From the NCBI GenBank assembly GCA_027625915.1, contig JANTQA010000032.1, positions 12,478,001 through 12,542,000 of the forward strand: a stretch of DNA of 64,000 nucleotides, written 5' to 3'. Under the pieces are notes generated by a model. The model worked only from the letters and a program-made list of their open reading frames with translations. It was not told the DNA's origin and searched no databases. The stretch's first letter is position 1, and each line of letters begins with the position of its first letter. This stretch comes from Anaeramoeba flamelloides (Eukaryota > Metamonada > Anaeramoebidae). This document shows, in pieces, positions 12,913-23,700 of this stretch. Both the position numbers and the translations under genes were made by a program.

Positions 12913-13819
12913 AGTTGTTTCAATAACCCGTGTTGACGTCTTTCTTTGTGTTTTTCAAAATTTTTTGTGTTGTTTTTGTAAATAACTGTTGTTTTTTTTT
13001 TTTTAAAAGGCTGTTTTTTTTTCTTTAACTGTGGTTTTTGGTTTTTATTTTGTGTTTAATCAAAAATACAGTTCAGTGAAACCTTGCCGTTTCCAAAACA
13101 AACGTTCTGAAATCAAACCGATCATATTACCAAAGTGTTTTTCTACAACCTTCAAGAACAATCTCCTCAGAAAAGAGATCTAATTCAACCAAATTTAAAT
13201 AAATCAACACCAAAATTCACAATAACCAAATCTTCCAATTTGATCCAACACAAAAAAAAAACAATAAAAAGGATAAAAAGAGTTTCTTAAAAACTGTTTG
13301 GTGTATTCGCATGATCAAAAATGAGATTTAAATTTTTCAAAGTTTTTTGAAATTGAAAACCAAGAATTTCATTTCATATTGATCAAAAGTTAATTATCCA
13401 AGATTTTATCTGATTAAAATTAAACATAAACATTGCCAATGACTATATTATTTAAAAATCAATTCTTTTTCAACCATTTACATAATGAGAGAGAATTAGG
13501 TCCCCTAAAAACTGTCAACACTCAACCGTTATATCAAGATCTTTTATTTTTTCAATCAATAATAAGAAAAAATATTGTGGAAAACTTTGAAAAAAAATTT
13601 CAATTATTACTTCGAGATTGAAAGTATTATTTCCAAGACAGACTTCCTTTTTAAAAATAAACATACCCTTGAAAAGTTTTCATTTTCAACAACAATTAAA
13701 AACACAAAACACGATTTAAAGATTTTTTAACAGCAATTAAAAACACAAAATCTGGAAAACAACAGTAAAAGTCTGAAAAACAAAATTTATTTCAGTCAAC
13801 ACAGGTTATTGAAAGAACT
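12913..13819. mobile_element. ~0.9 kb element with terminal inverted repeats
   Basis: The left end reads 'AGTTGTTTCAATAACCCGTG' and the right end, read inverted, 'AGTTCTTTCAATAACCTGTG', followed in both by 'TTGAC'. Further inward, Thr/Lys-poor T-rich blocks also pair ('AACAACAG' near 13769 against 'CTGTTGTT' near 12986). A plus-strand open frame with an ATG at 13439 and end at 13621 (61 residues) lies inside, but it does not resemble a transposase. A lone copy of a similar terminus ('AATAAACCGTGTTGATT') occurs near 27970. Probably a non-autonomous DNA transposon. A TA-flanked MITE abuts its right end. Confidence 0.6.
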
Positions 13820-13820
13820 A

Positions 13821-13982
13821 CTGGTATTTGAATTATAAATGGGAAAAAATTTTCACTTCCTTTACCATATTTTTCTTTTCTAAATTGAGTTCTGTAGAGG
13901 AAGGTTGGAGTTTGTGGTTCTACTCGAAAAAGGAAATTGAAAAGGAAGTGAAAATTTTTCCTATTTTTTATTCAAATACCAG
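13821..13982. mobile_element. TA-flanked MITE, copy 1 (best preserved)
   Basis: 162 bp with long imperfect terminal inverted repeats starting 'CTGGTATTTGAATTATAAAT'. The right end read inverted starts 'CTGGTATTTGAATAAAAAAT'. Both arms continue to 'TTTTCACTTCCTTT'. The dinucleotide TA stands immediately outside each end, consistent with a Tc1/mariner-type target duplication. No coding capacity. Four more copies are in this window. Confidence 0.75.
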
Positions 13983-14763
13983 TAAACAAAAATTTTTTTT
14001 TTAAATTGTAAGAATTAATAAGAAATTGATCTCATTGAATTGGAATTTTCAAATACCTATAAAAAGAACACACAGCATTTTTTAATAGACTTTAAGTGCT
14101 TCTTAAAAATTCAGATTATTTTTTTTAAGAAATTATCAAAACTTGAAAGAGAAAAATTTCGCTTTCTCCTCTTTTGCAAAAAAAATTTTTTAATTGACAA
14201 ACAACTTGTTGATAAATTTTAATAGATTTTCACAAAAGTTGTGATTTCAGCAATTTTCTTTTTAGATTTTAAAAAGTTCTTTTTGGAAGTATGTTTTAAG
14301 TAATGTTCTTTGAAACTTCTATTGGCAATTTTGAACCAAAAATTGCAAAACCAAGATCTGATATTAAAGATTTTTTCAAAAAAAAATAAATACCTCTATT
14401 AACTCCTAAAGTAAAATACAAAAAAAAAGTTGTTTTACAAACACAAGTTCACAATTAAATTCAACTAAACTCAGACTCCAAATCTTTTTCGAAAAGAAGA
14501 TGAAAAAATTCGCAAATTACTTAGAAATCTTGAGGCAGAATATATTTTCCGTTAAATGTGAACAAAAAGGTGAAAAAAAAATGGTGTATATGTTCCACTC
14601 AAAGGTTGATTATTTTCTTCTGATAAATCTTGATAAAAAAGTTTTTTTGTTTAATTTTTTGAAGAGTTTTTGGAAAAGAGAAGTTGTCACTCAATTATCG
14701 GACAAAGTAAATACATAGATGGAAATAAAAAAAGCAAACAAAAACTGAAAAGTTCTTTACTAC
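13983..14763. other. Unresolved stretch, possible 3' exons of the next gene
   Basis: Should hold the 3' end of the minus-strand gene whose exons are at 14764-15596. Short minus-strand open stretches exist between about 14520 and 14640, but no splice choice gives a clear continuation. The plus-strand frames 14040-14222 and 14500-14718 look like chance. Confidence 0.3.
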
Positions 14764-15596
14764 CCAAATTGTAATTAAATGAGAATTCGTTTTATTAAAC
14801 AAAAATTCGAAATGTGATGAATTTTCCAAAATTGGAAATTTTCTTAAATAACTCACAATTTCGGAAACTAGAATTCGAAAGGGGCCTGTGACGCTTTCTT
14901 CCCTTGAATCATACAAAACAAAAATTTTTTTGATCTCTGTTTAACAAAAAAGAAAAATTCTGGGAAATATCAAAAGGGTCTAATGTTTAAAGGTTAAAAA
15001 AGTTTTTTTTTCTTACAGATAAGACGCTGAAATTCCAAGATTTAAAATACTCTCAAATCCTAGACCAAAATCGTTTATTCCTGGTATTGGAATTTTAAAT
15101 GGGAAAATAGTGTCAATTCCCTTTTCGATGTGTTCTAAGATAAATATAGTTCCCAAAGAACAGGGTTGTATTTTTGTGGCTTTGATTGAAAAAGGAAAAT
15201 TGATAATGAAGAGAAAATTATTCCTAATTAATATTGAAATAACAGTATGAAATTCGAAACGACTAAAAAGATGAGATTTTTTGAGTTATCTATAGTTTGT
15301 ACTCACATAGACAATGGATCATATTTGTGATTTGAAGGACTGATAAAAGAAGTTATAGATCCTTTTATATCTACTTTGGTATAGACACATATTTTCTTGC
15401 ATACCCCATACAGATGTGTTGGTGTAGGGTTGGAATCGGATGACATCTGGTCGTTATTATTAGGCACGTGGAAGTAAGGTAGAAAGACCATTATTTTCTT
15501 TTGGGAATTTTTCAATATTTTTTCGTTCAAAATCGATTAAAAAGGTAGAGGGGTTGTAAAGCGAATCTGCACCTTTAATCTTGAAAAGATCAAAAT
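14764..15596 (-). CDS. Partial multi-exon gene, family not recognised (weak resemblance to a uDENN module)
   Basis: Two exons fit well. Exon 15307-15491 begins at an ATG (MVFLPYFHVPNN) and ends at a GTGAGT donor. Exon 14764-14902 follows an AG acceptor, restores a split Met codon (AT|G) and runs 46 codons to a GTAGTA donor. Joined, they read '..KYDPLSM-EESVTGPFRIL..' without a stop. Upstream, 15492-15596 carries another coding-like stretch after a TAG acceptor (FKIKGADSLYNPSTFL), but it is one base out of frame with the ATG exon, so there is a missed junction, an indel, or a separate start. The segments 'LPYFHVP' followed by 'HLYGVCKK' recall the upstream part of DENN domains (a 'FCFP' then 'YGV' pattern), but this is a weak guess. 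The 3' end is unresolved. A MITE sits in the intron. Confidence 0.5.
15081..15245. mobile_element. TA-flanked MITE, copy 2, inside an intron
   Basis: Starts 'CTGGTATTGGAATTTTAAAT', has the internal 'GAAAAAGGAAAATTGATAAT' block of the family, and ends '..GAAATAACAG'. It is more diverged than copy 1. It lies within the 14903-15306 intron of the neighbouring minus-strand gene. Confidence 0.6.
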
Positions 15597-16979
15597 CTAT
15601 TATTAATTATCTCTCTTCTTAAAATCTTGACAGAACTAGTAAAATTCAATTCTTTTTAACCACTTCTAATTGTACTTTGTTCAATAAATTGTGTTATCTT
15701 GAATATATATTATTTTTTCGTGCTTTTTCTGTTGTTTTTTCAAAAAAAGTGTTTTTAAGTGTTGCTTTCTAACTTTTTTGTTAGAGTTTTCAATTTTTAT
15801 CTGTTATTGAAACGAAAACTTTTCATAAGTCTGTTTATTTTTAAAAAGAAAGTCTATCTTGGCGATAATACTGTCATTCTGAAAGTCATAAAAGAAATTT
15901 TTTTTAAAGATTTCTTGAAATATTTAAACTTCTATTTTAATTTAATGAAAATTTGAAAAATCTTGATATAATCAATGAAAATTGATCTTTCGAGAGATTT
16001 AATTTGACCCATTAAGAAAATTGTTTGAAAAAGAATTGGCTGTTAAATAACTTGATCATTATAAGTACTCTTGTCAAATTTTAATCAGATAAAATATCGG
16101 TTAATTAACTTTTGATTCAATATGAAATGTTGCTTCACTAAAGGTTCTTATCTCATAAAATATAGGATAAAAAAAAACCAAATAAAAAAAAAAAGTTCCC
16201 AATTACAAGATCGGATTGGAGGATTATTAGTTAAAGGAAAAAAGGAAATGAAACAAAATTTTTTTCTTTTTTTTTTCAAAAAACTTTGAAAAAATAATAT
16301 CTAATTTGCTCATGTGGGGATATCAGCAAAAAGTTTTTAAGAAACTCTTTTTATCCTATGTATTTTTTTTTTTGTATTTACTATTTGTTGCGAAATAAAT
16401 GGAATAAAATTTTCATTCAGGTTTCCAAAATTTGATTTGGAAAATAATGGAACTTTCAATTTTTTATTTCTGAAAAGAAGCTTCAATTTTTAATTTCCCT
16501 TTTAAAATATGTTACTAAGAAGGTTTTTTATTATTCTTGGGATGTATTTTTTTTTTAAGGGAAGCTGACTGAAAATTTTGATCTTTTTATTTTGCTATTA
16601 ACAGAATTCAAATTGAAAGATTTGGTTATTGTAGGTTTAGGTATTGGTTTGTTTAAATTTGGTCGAATTAGATCTCTTTGATCAGGAGATTGGTCTTGAA
16701 TGTTGTAGAAAAACACAATGATCATATGATCTTTTTAAATATTGTTTGATTTGAAAGTATAATTATACTGAACTGAATTTTTCAAAACAACAAAATAAAA
16801 ACCAAAAACCACCATTAAAGAAAAAAAGAAAGTGTTTTTTAAAAAAAAATCAACAGTTTTTTTTTTAAAACAATATACACGAATAATTTTCAAAAACACA
16901 CAAAAAAAAAGTGTACACGGGTCATTTAACAAACTATAAATAATAAATATTAAACATTTAGGAGTTGAGAATATTTTAA
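15597..16979. other. AT-rich spacer, no gene seen
   Basis: Frames at 15759-15956 (+) and 16735-16932 (-) are Phe/Lys/Ile-rich and have no coding signal. The 5' end of the gene at 14764-15596 may lie here, but no exon was found. Confidence 0.4.
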
Positions 16980-17660
16980 ATCGGGAATTGTATCAGGAAA
17001 GGGGTTCATTTTTGTAATGGGGTTCTTTACTTAATTTTTTTGAAAATTATTTTCATTAAAAAATCTAAATTTTATTCGTTTTTGAAATTTTTCTTCACTT
17101 GATTTTTTTTATTAGCCCCCTTCTTGTGTTTCTCTAAAGTTTCTTATTTTTAAATATAATTTCAATTTTTTGATCAAAATCATTTTTTCTTATTTTTTAA
17201 TTTTTTTTTTTGTATTTTGATTTTTGTTTTATTTTTTTTTCTTTTTTTTTTTTAAAAAAATTATATTTAAAAAAAACAAATGCTTGAACACCCAAATTAA
17301 CATTATAAGAATTAAGCTGTTGAATTTTCTTTTAAAATTCATACATTTACAATTTAAAAAATTATTATTTTTACAATTTTAATTTCCTAAAGAAATTGAG
17401 ATATTTTGCTCGAGAAGTTCCAATGAAAAGTGGATACAAAAATTGTTATAACATTTTTTTTTTTTTTTGAAATTTAGGTTTGTTCAGGTTTTTCTTTGAT
17501 GAATATGGACTCTAATACAGAAGTTTATTATTTCTTGTATTTCTAAACAATCTTCGTTTGGTTGATTCTTAAAAATAAAGTGAATTTTTCCTTTTTGGGT
17601 GGGTTTTTTTGAGTGAAATCGAGTTCAGATTTCATAATAATAAGATATCGAATTCTTAAT
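16980..17660. repeat. Block repeated in inverted orientation at about 37195-37795
   Basis: Bases 17280-17640 match the reverse complement of 37205-37560 closely. Shared landmarks are 'TTTCCTAAAGAAATTGAGA', 'GAAATTTAGGTTTGTTCAGG', 'TATTTCTAAACAATCT' and 'TTGGTTGATCCTTAAAAATA' (one mismatch here). The part from 16980 to 17280 matches more loosely. No coding frame. It may be one side of a larger transposon family. Confidence 0.55.
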
Positions 17661-17969
17661 CAGGATATAGACAATTTATCATGCAAGTTTTATATTTAAA
17701 AAAACCCAGAATATTTGATAATTAGTAAATATTATAATTTCATCATTTTGTAGATTTTTTCCAAGTATCTATGTTTTTAATTCTTGCTTTTATTTTGAAC
17801 ATCTATTTATTTTCAATTCAAAATAAAAAAAAAAATTAAACAAAACCTAACAATAAAAACCTTTAAAAATGGAATTTGAACTATTCTTTTTTAAAATTAA
17901 GAAATTTCACAAATTAATTAAATAAATTTTCATATATTTATGGTAAGAAGAAAAAAAAAACTTGCGATT

Positions 17970-18290
17970 TCCTTTTTTTTTTTTTATTTTTTAACGGAGG
18001 GGTTTTTAATCCATCTTTTAGGCCGTAATTCCTAAATTTTTATTTAGAAATTTTAATAAATACTCAAAAATTAGTCTATTACCCATGAGTGGTAATAAAT
18101 ATATTGAATCTTTTTTTATAATAATATTAAAAATATTATTATTATTTAATATATTAGATAGATTAATTTTTTTTAATTAAGATATCCAAATTCTACGATT
18201 ATTTTAATAGGCTGGGCAGTTCCGGAGAAAGTGATCTAAATTTTCAACAATATCTAAATTTTTTGATTTTGTGCAAAATTTTGATTTCTC
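17970..18290 (-). mobile_element. LINE 3' remnant, type B copy 1
   Basis: Read on the minus strand, bases near 18280-18205 encode 'KFCTKSKN' and then 'IVENLDHFLRNCPAY', the same His-x4-Cys zinc-knuckle pattern as the type A LINE ends. The first Cys pair is degraded. A stop follows directly, so the frame is broken. The element then runs to 'GATTAAAAACCCCTCCGTTA' and an A-rich tail at about 17970-17995, which marks the 3' end. The same end sequence recurs at 50.55 kb. Confidence 0.6.
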
Positions 18291-18540
18291 TTTATTCATA
18301 ATATAATAAAAAAACTTGCTATTTCGCTAATAAATTATTTCAACTTAGAAATAGATGTTGATATTGATTATTATGCAGGAAACTGCCCTTTATAATAAGA
18401 GAATCAGAATAATTTGTATTCAAGAATTAATTAAAAACAATTATGATAATAATAATAATATTTTTAATAATTGTGAAAACAACGAATCATTATAAATCTT
18501 TCCATTGTTTAACGATAAAGAAAATTATGACTCTTTTTTA
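18291..18540 (-). mobile_element. Probable upstream continuation of type B LINE remnant
   Basis: Interrupted minus-strand frames, A/T-rich. Sequence at 18485-18560 resembles 52790-52880, so the repeat here extends beyond the zinc knuckle, but domain content is not recognisable. Confidence 0.3.
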
Positions 18541-20370
18541 AAATTTCTAAACAAAAATTTTGAAATTAGGGAAGTCCCTTAGAAAGCTTCAAGTGCCCTT
18601 TGAGTGCCTAGGTTTTTTAATTTATGAAATAAATATATAATTAAAAAAAATTTCGGTTTATTTCTTGAGGAAGTTGGTACATTTTACCATTTTGAAAATT
18701 TTTTTCATTGTGTAAACCTTACAGAAAAAAATTTTTATTAAGTTTCACGTGATATTGAAACTTTGAAACCAAAACACCAGTAACAAATCAATTTGTGAAA
18801 AGATAGCAAAGTAATTCAAAGTTGAATCTTTCATTTTTCGATTTTTTGAATTTTTTTTTGATTAATAAGTTGGTAATATTAAATTTATTTTTTGAATCAA
18901 GAAATTTATTTATATAAATGAGTGAAATTAATCAAAGAGACCCAAAAAAATATACCCTAAAACGTGTGTATTACAAAAAAATTTTTTCTTTTAGAAGAAC
19001 AATCACGAAAGATCACATTTTCAAATAAATTTGTTGAAATCAAAAATGAAAAAAAAAAAATTGATAAAAGCCTATTTTCGAAGATTTCTTTTCCTTATCT
19101 TCTAAATTTGTATGAATACATGCAATTTATAATCATGAAATTCTCACTCCATTACTATTTATTATTATTTGTAAAATCATTTTTAATTTCAAATTTGTTT
19201 TCAAAAAAACCCTTTTTAAATATTTTTATCAAACTATACCAAAATAAAGAATTCTGCTTCAAAAATTAAAATAAAGGGGTTGAATTCTAGGAATCGAAAA
19301 TAAATAGTTACAAAAGATTCAATCCCAAAATAAAAGAAAAATATTAGAAAAAAATTCAATCCGATTTAAATTATTTTTAGTTCACAATTAAATGGAAAAT
19401 ATATTATTATAAAACCAAACGAATTTGTCCAATAAATCTATATTTCTGATGAATAATTTTTAAATAACCTATTTTCTCAAACCAAAACTAGAATTAGATT
19501 AATCAAATGAAAATAGGATTTTTAAATTCATTTTGGAAATTATTTACAAATAAAAAGTAATTTGTTTCTCAAAAATTTTATAAACAAAAAGATTTCCATG
19601 AAGAAATAAAAATAAAAACCATTTAAAAATAAGTAATTGTATCAAATGTAATAGATAAGATCAAAAAATAAATAATTTTTATTAATTTTTTCTTGTGATC
19701 AAACTATAAAATTTTTTGATTTCCGTTTTTTTATTGGTATGAAAATATATTATACTAGGATATATCCCACTCTCTTTTTTATTAAAATATCAAAGTATTT
19801 CATTAAAGAAATGATTTGAAGAATTCAGTTTCACATATTTGGTGACACTCAAAATTTGAAAAATGTACTAGTTCCTTAAATTAAAAAAAAAACCCAACGG
19901 AAGGTGCCGTAGAGTACCGTCAAGAGCCATCAAGTTCCTAGCTTTTCTTGAGATTTTCTGTTTTGTTTATTAAGTATTCTAGGGTTTTTTGAGGTTTTCT
20001 ATTTTCTAAAGAAAATCAATAGATCTTCGTTAGGTTTTTTTGAGTTTACTATTTATTTAGAAAATCAATAGATTTTCGTTAGGTTTTTTTTACTTTTTGA
20101 AATAAACCAAAAATTTATTAATATTTTCTATTTTATCTAAAATTAAAAAAAAACCTAGAACACTTCAGAAATAAAATAGAAAACTCCAAAAAACCGAACG
20201 AAAATCTTTCGATTTTCCAAATAAATAGAAAACTCACGAAAACCTAACGTGAGGTGCCTATCTTTCCCCGAATTCAAAAGAATAGAGTAAAATCTTTGAT
20301 TTAACTCAATTTTTTAGAATTAAAAAAAAACTAACGGCTGTAAGGGGAAATAAATTTCCTCACTTCAAAA
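18541..20370. mobile_element. Foldback-like element, copy 2, split by a TTAA element
   Basis: The left part (18541-18668) has 'GAGTGCCTAGGTTTTTTAAT' and 'TTTCGGTTTATTTC'. The right part (19876-20370) has the repeated 'TTCGTTAGGTTTTTTTGAG' and 'AGAAAATCAATAGATTTTCG' units and 'AAAACCTAGAACACTTCAG'. It ends with 'GGGGAAATAAATTTCCTCAC', an end shared with 53.27 kb. The 1.2 kb TTAA element at 18669-19875 lies between the two parts, so it inserted later. Confidence 0.6.
18669..19875 (-). mobile_element. ~1.2 kb TTAA element, copy C, nested in a foldback-like element
   Basis: About 1.2 kb in reverse orientation to the copies at 28.2 and 56.1 kb. The right end read inverted is 'TTAAGGAACTAGTACATTTT'; the left end is 'TTGAGGAAGTTGGTACATTT'. 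Both are variants of the family terminus TTAAGGRAGTAAGTACATTT. Internal order matches the other copies throughout. The plus-strand frame 18964-19269 (101 codons, Phe/Leu/Lys-rich) overlies the segment that is also open on the corresponding strand of the copy at 56.7 kb. This may be a decayed gene of the element or chance. TTAA at the ends suggests a piggyBac-type target site. Confidence 0.7.
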
Positions 20371-20706
20371 TAAACAAAATAATTAAAAAAAAAAAAAACA
20401 ACCAAATTTAACAGAAATTGATGATTTATTAATAATTAATTAAAAAATTAATTCTTTTCAAACTACCTTCATATCATATGAAAAATAAAATCTTGAATAA
20501 TGTTTTGATCTCAAAACAATTTTATTTTAAGAATAACTTTAATCAAGCAAAAAGAAAAATATTGTTGATTGTATAAAAAAGAAAATGAAAAAATGAAAAA
20601 ATGGAAAAATGAAAAAATGGAAAAATGGAAAAGAAAAGTAATGAAGACATAAATAAAAATAAAAATAAAAAAAAAAAAAAATAAAGTAAAAGAAAAAAAA
20701 AAGGAC
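20371..20706. other. 3' flank of the NSF gene
   Basis: Between the foldback-like element and the NSF stop codon. Contains 'AAAATGAAAA' type simple repeats at 20583-20640 and A-rich runs; presumably the NSF 3' untranslated region and polyadenylation site lie here. Confidence 0.4.
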
Positions 20707-23700
20707 TTATAGAACAGAATAATCAGTCCAAAATTCAAGGAATGTTTCTGCTGTCAATTCACCGTTTTTTGTTGATTGCAAAGCCATTTCTGCCAACATT
20801 AATAAACGTTTAATCCCAATTTTCCTAGGTACAAGAGCTTTTTGTAATTTCTGCAATTCCTCTTTTTTCTTGAAAATTTTCATTGTCTTTAAAACCATCA
20901 TGATTTCATTGGTTGTTTCAAGTTGGGGTATTTCGATTGTGGCGTTGAAGACGTCAAAGAATCCCATTTCTTCAAGTACGTGTGGGATACTGGTTGTCCC
21001 GATTATCAAAACCTTGTGTCCAAGAGGAGGCATTGATTTGATTAGTACGAGGAGTGTTTGTAGAACCTTGTTGGAGAATCTGGGCCCGATGTGCACGTAT
21101 TCCAAAAGACGCTCGATGTCGTCGATCACAATGACACTTAGGGGCGATTTATAGGCGTCGTCAAAGATTCTTTTGATCTCTGAAGACTTGCCGATTTCTG
21201 TGTAGCCAATCAACTTTTCGGCATTGATCATTTTAACAAATGGGAATTTGGATTCAATGGCCAATGTTGCGGCAAGTGCTGTTTTGCCTGTGCCCGGCTT
21301 ACCCTTCAACAAAACAGAAATGAGTGGGGTTCTTTTGGATCTGAGGACCTGCTTAATAAAGGAATGCCCCAAGTACATGATCTTTTCGAATTTTTCGCCA
21401 TAGTTGATGATTCCGTTCCTAAAGCACCCCTCGAATTCGTCTTCGGAAATACCAAACGCAGGCTTGACTTCCTCAAGGGCCTTCTCGAAATCGATTGGCT
21501 GGACAACAATATTCTCCATATCTGTGGGCTTTGTGGGGTTGTTAACATCAACGTGTCTATTAAGCGCAAAGGAAGATGCTGATTTGACCAAGCCTTCAAT
21601 TTCTGCTCCTGAGAAATTTGGGGTCCTTTCCGCAATTTTCTCTAAAATTACTTCCGAGGAAATCGATCCCGATTCTCTCATCAGCTTTGTATGGATCCTC
21701 AAGATTTCGGTTCTCCCATCTTCATCAGGCAGCCCAATTGGCATTTGGACTTCAAGCCTCCCCGGTCGAAGAAGCGCCGTATCCAGCATATCTTTTCGAT
21801 TCGTCATACCAATGATTAAAATGTTATTTAGCGAATCCACACCATCGATTTTGGCTAATAATTGATTGACAACAGTATCTCCAACACCAGTCCCATCGGT
21901 TCGCGTTCCTCTTTTTCGACAAATGGCATCGATTTCATCAAAAATGATAATATGTAATTCAGATTCATCTCCTTTTTCTTCTTGATCTTTTTCCGCTTCT
22001 GCAAAGAGGTTTCTAATGTTTTCTTCAGATTGTCCGACATATTTATTTAAAATTTCAGGTCCATTAACAATTTTGGGTTCTTTTCCATTAAGCATTTTTC
22101 CTATTTGTCTTGCCATTAATGTCTTTCCGGTTCCTGTATTTGAGAATGTGTTGAATTTTATTTTTTAAAATTTATTATTATTTTTAGATGTTTTTTTTTT
22201 TTTTGTTGTTGTTATGTTTTTTTGTTTTTTTGTTTTTTAATATGATTTTTAAATAAAAAGAGAGAATTTATGCAATTTTTTTTATTTATTAATATGAGCA
22301 AATGCATTTTTGAAATTGATTTTATTTTAGAGTCATTTTAAAAAAGTGTGGGCAATAAGTTTTTTCAAAAAGATCTCGAGAACATGTCAACAAACTTCAA
22401 TAGAACTATTTTTAGTCCTCTATCAAAAAAAAATTTTTTTGTCACACTTTTTTAAAATGCCTTTAATTTCAAATAAAAAAGTAAAATATATAACAATATC
22501 AAATATATTTGGTGGTGTAGATCTGAAAAATATAGCATGATTTTTTATATTTTTTTTAATATTTTTACTAGAGAAAAATAAAAAAAAATAAATAAATAGA
22601 AATTCTCTTCTTTTTATATTCTTTTTGTAATCATTTTACTATTAACAATTTGATTAAAATGTTAATGATATTTTTGTATCCAAACATTTTTATTTTAAAT
22701 TGTTCAGTTGCCCGTTCATCTTTATGTTCAAATATCCTTATTTTCAAAATCTGAAAAGAAATTTTTTCATAAGTTTTAGGATCTGGATTGTTTGAATTGA
22801 TTTAAATTCAAATAGGGAAAAATTGAAAAAAAAAAAAAAAATTAATAAATTATAAAAAACAATTAACTTTTAAGAATTTTTTCCAATCTCTCTTGAATAA
22901 ACTTTTAAGAATTACTATTTGATTTGCTTGATCATTTAAAGAGTGTGGCTTTAATTATGTAGAATAGTTTCAAAAGTTAAATCGTATTGTATTTTTAAAC
23001 TTTTTGAATTAAAAAATATTCCTTTATTTTTTTAGAAAAAATTTCTTGCACAATCGTGTAAAAAAAATTTTCTTTTGTAAAAGTAAAATGTAACGAGTCA
23101 AAGAAACTAAAGCAAAACCTTAAAAAGAATTAAAATCAGAAACACTCCATTCAATAGTTTTATAATTTTTATATACTATTTTTACTTTATTATTTCCTTT
23201 TTGAAGAAATTACAAAAAATCAAATCGGAAATTCTCATAAATTTTCATTTTAGAAAAAAATGATTTTTAAAAACAAGTTGGATGATTCCACTTTTTGATA
23301 CAAATTCGTTCATTAATAGATATATATATATTTATTTATATTTTGTATTATTTTCATTTTAACACAGAAATCTATATTTCGAGTTTGAAAACTTTTAATA
23401 AAAAAAAACAATTTATATTTTGAAATTAAGCAAAAATTTTTAAAATAATAAAATATTTAGAATGGTAATAATTGGTAATACAATTAAGGGTAAAAAGATG
23501 GAAATTCAATGGTGAATTTTTTGAATGGATTTTAACTTCATATTAAAAATTTTTTCTCTAAATGTAATTTTTTGAGCTTTATTCACAAAAAAATTGGAAC
23601 TTTTTTTGTTATTGATTTGGTTGATACAATTTTGGGAATTTTTTATTTCTTTCTGAGAAAATTTGTTCACAATCGAAATCATGATTAACCATTTGAAAAA

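Noticed and set aside
20870-21865. Plus-strand open frames over the NSF last exon
   Set aside because: Shadows of the real minus-strand NSF coding sequence.
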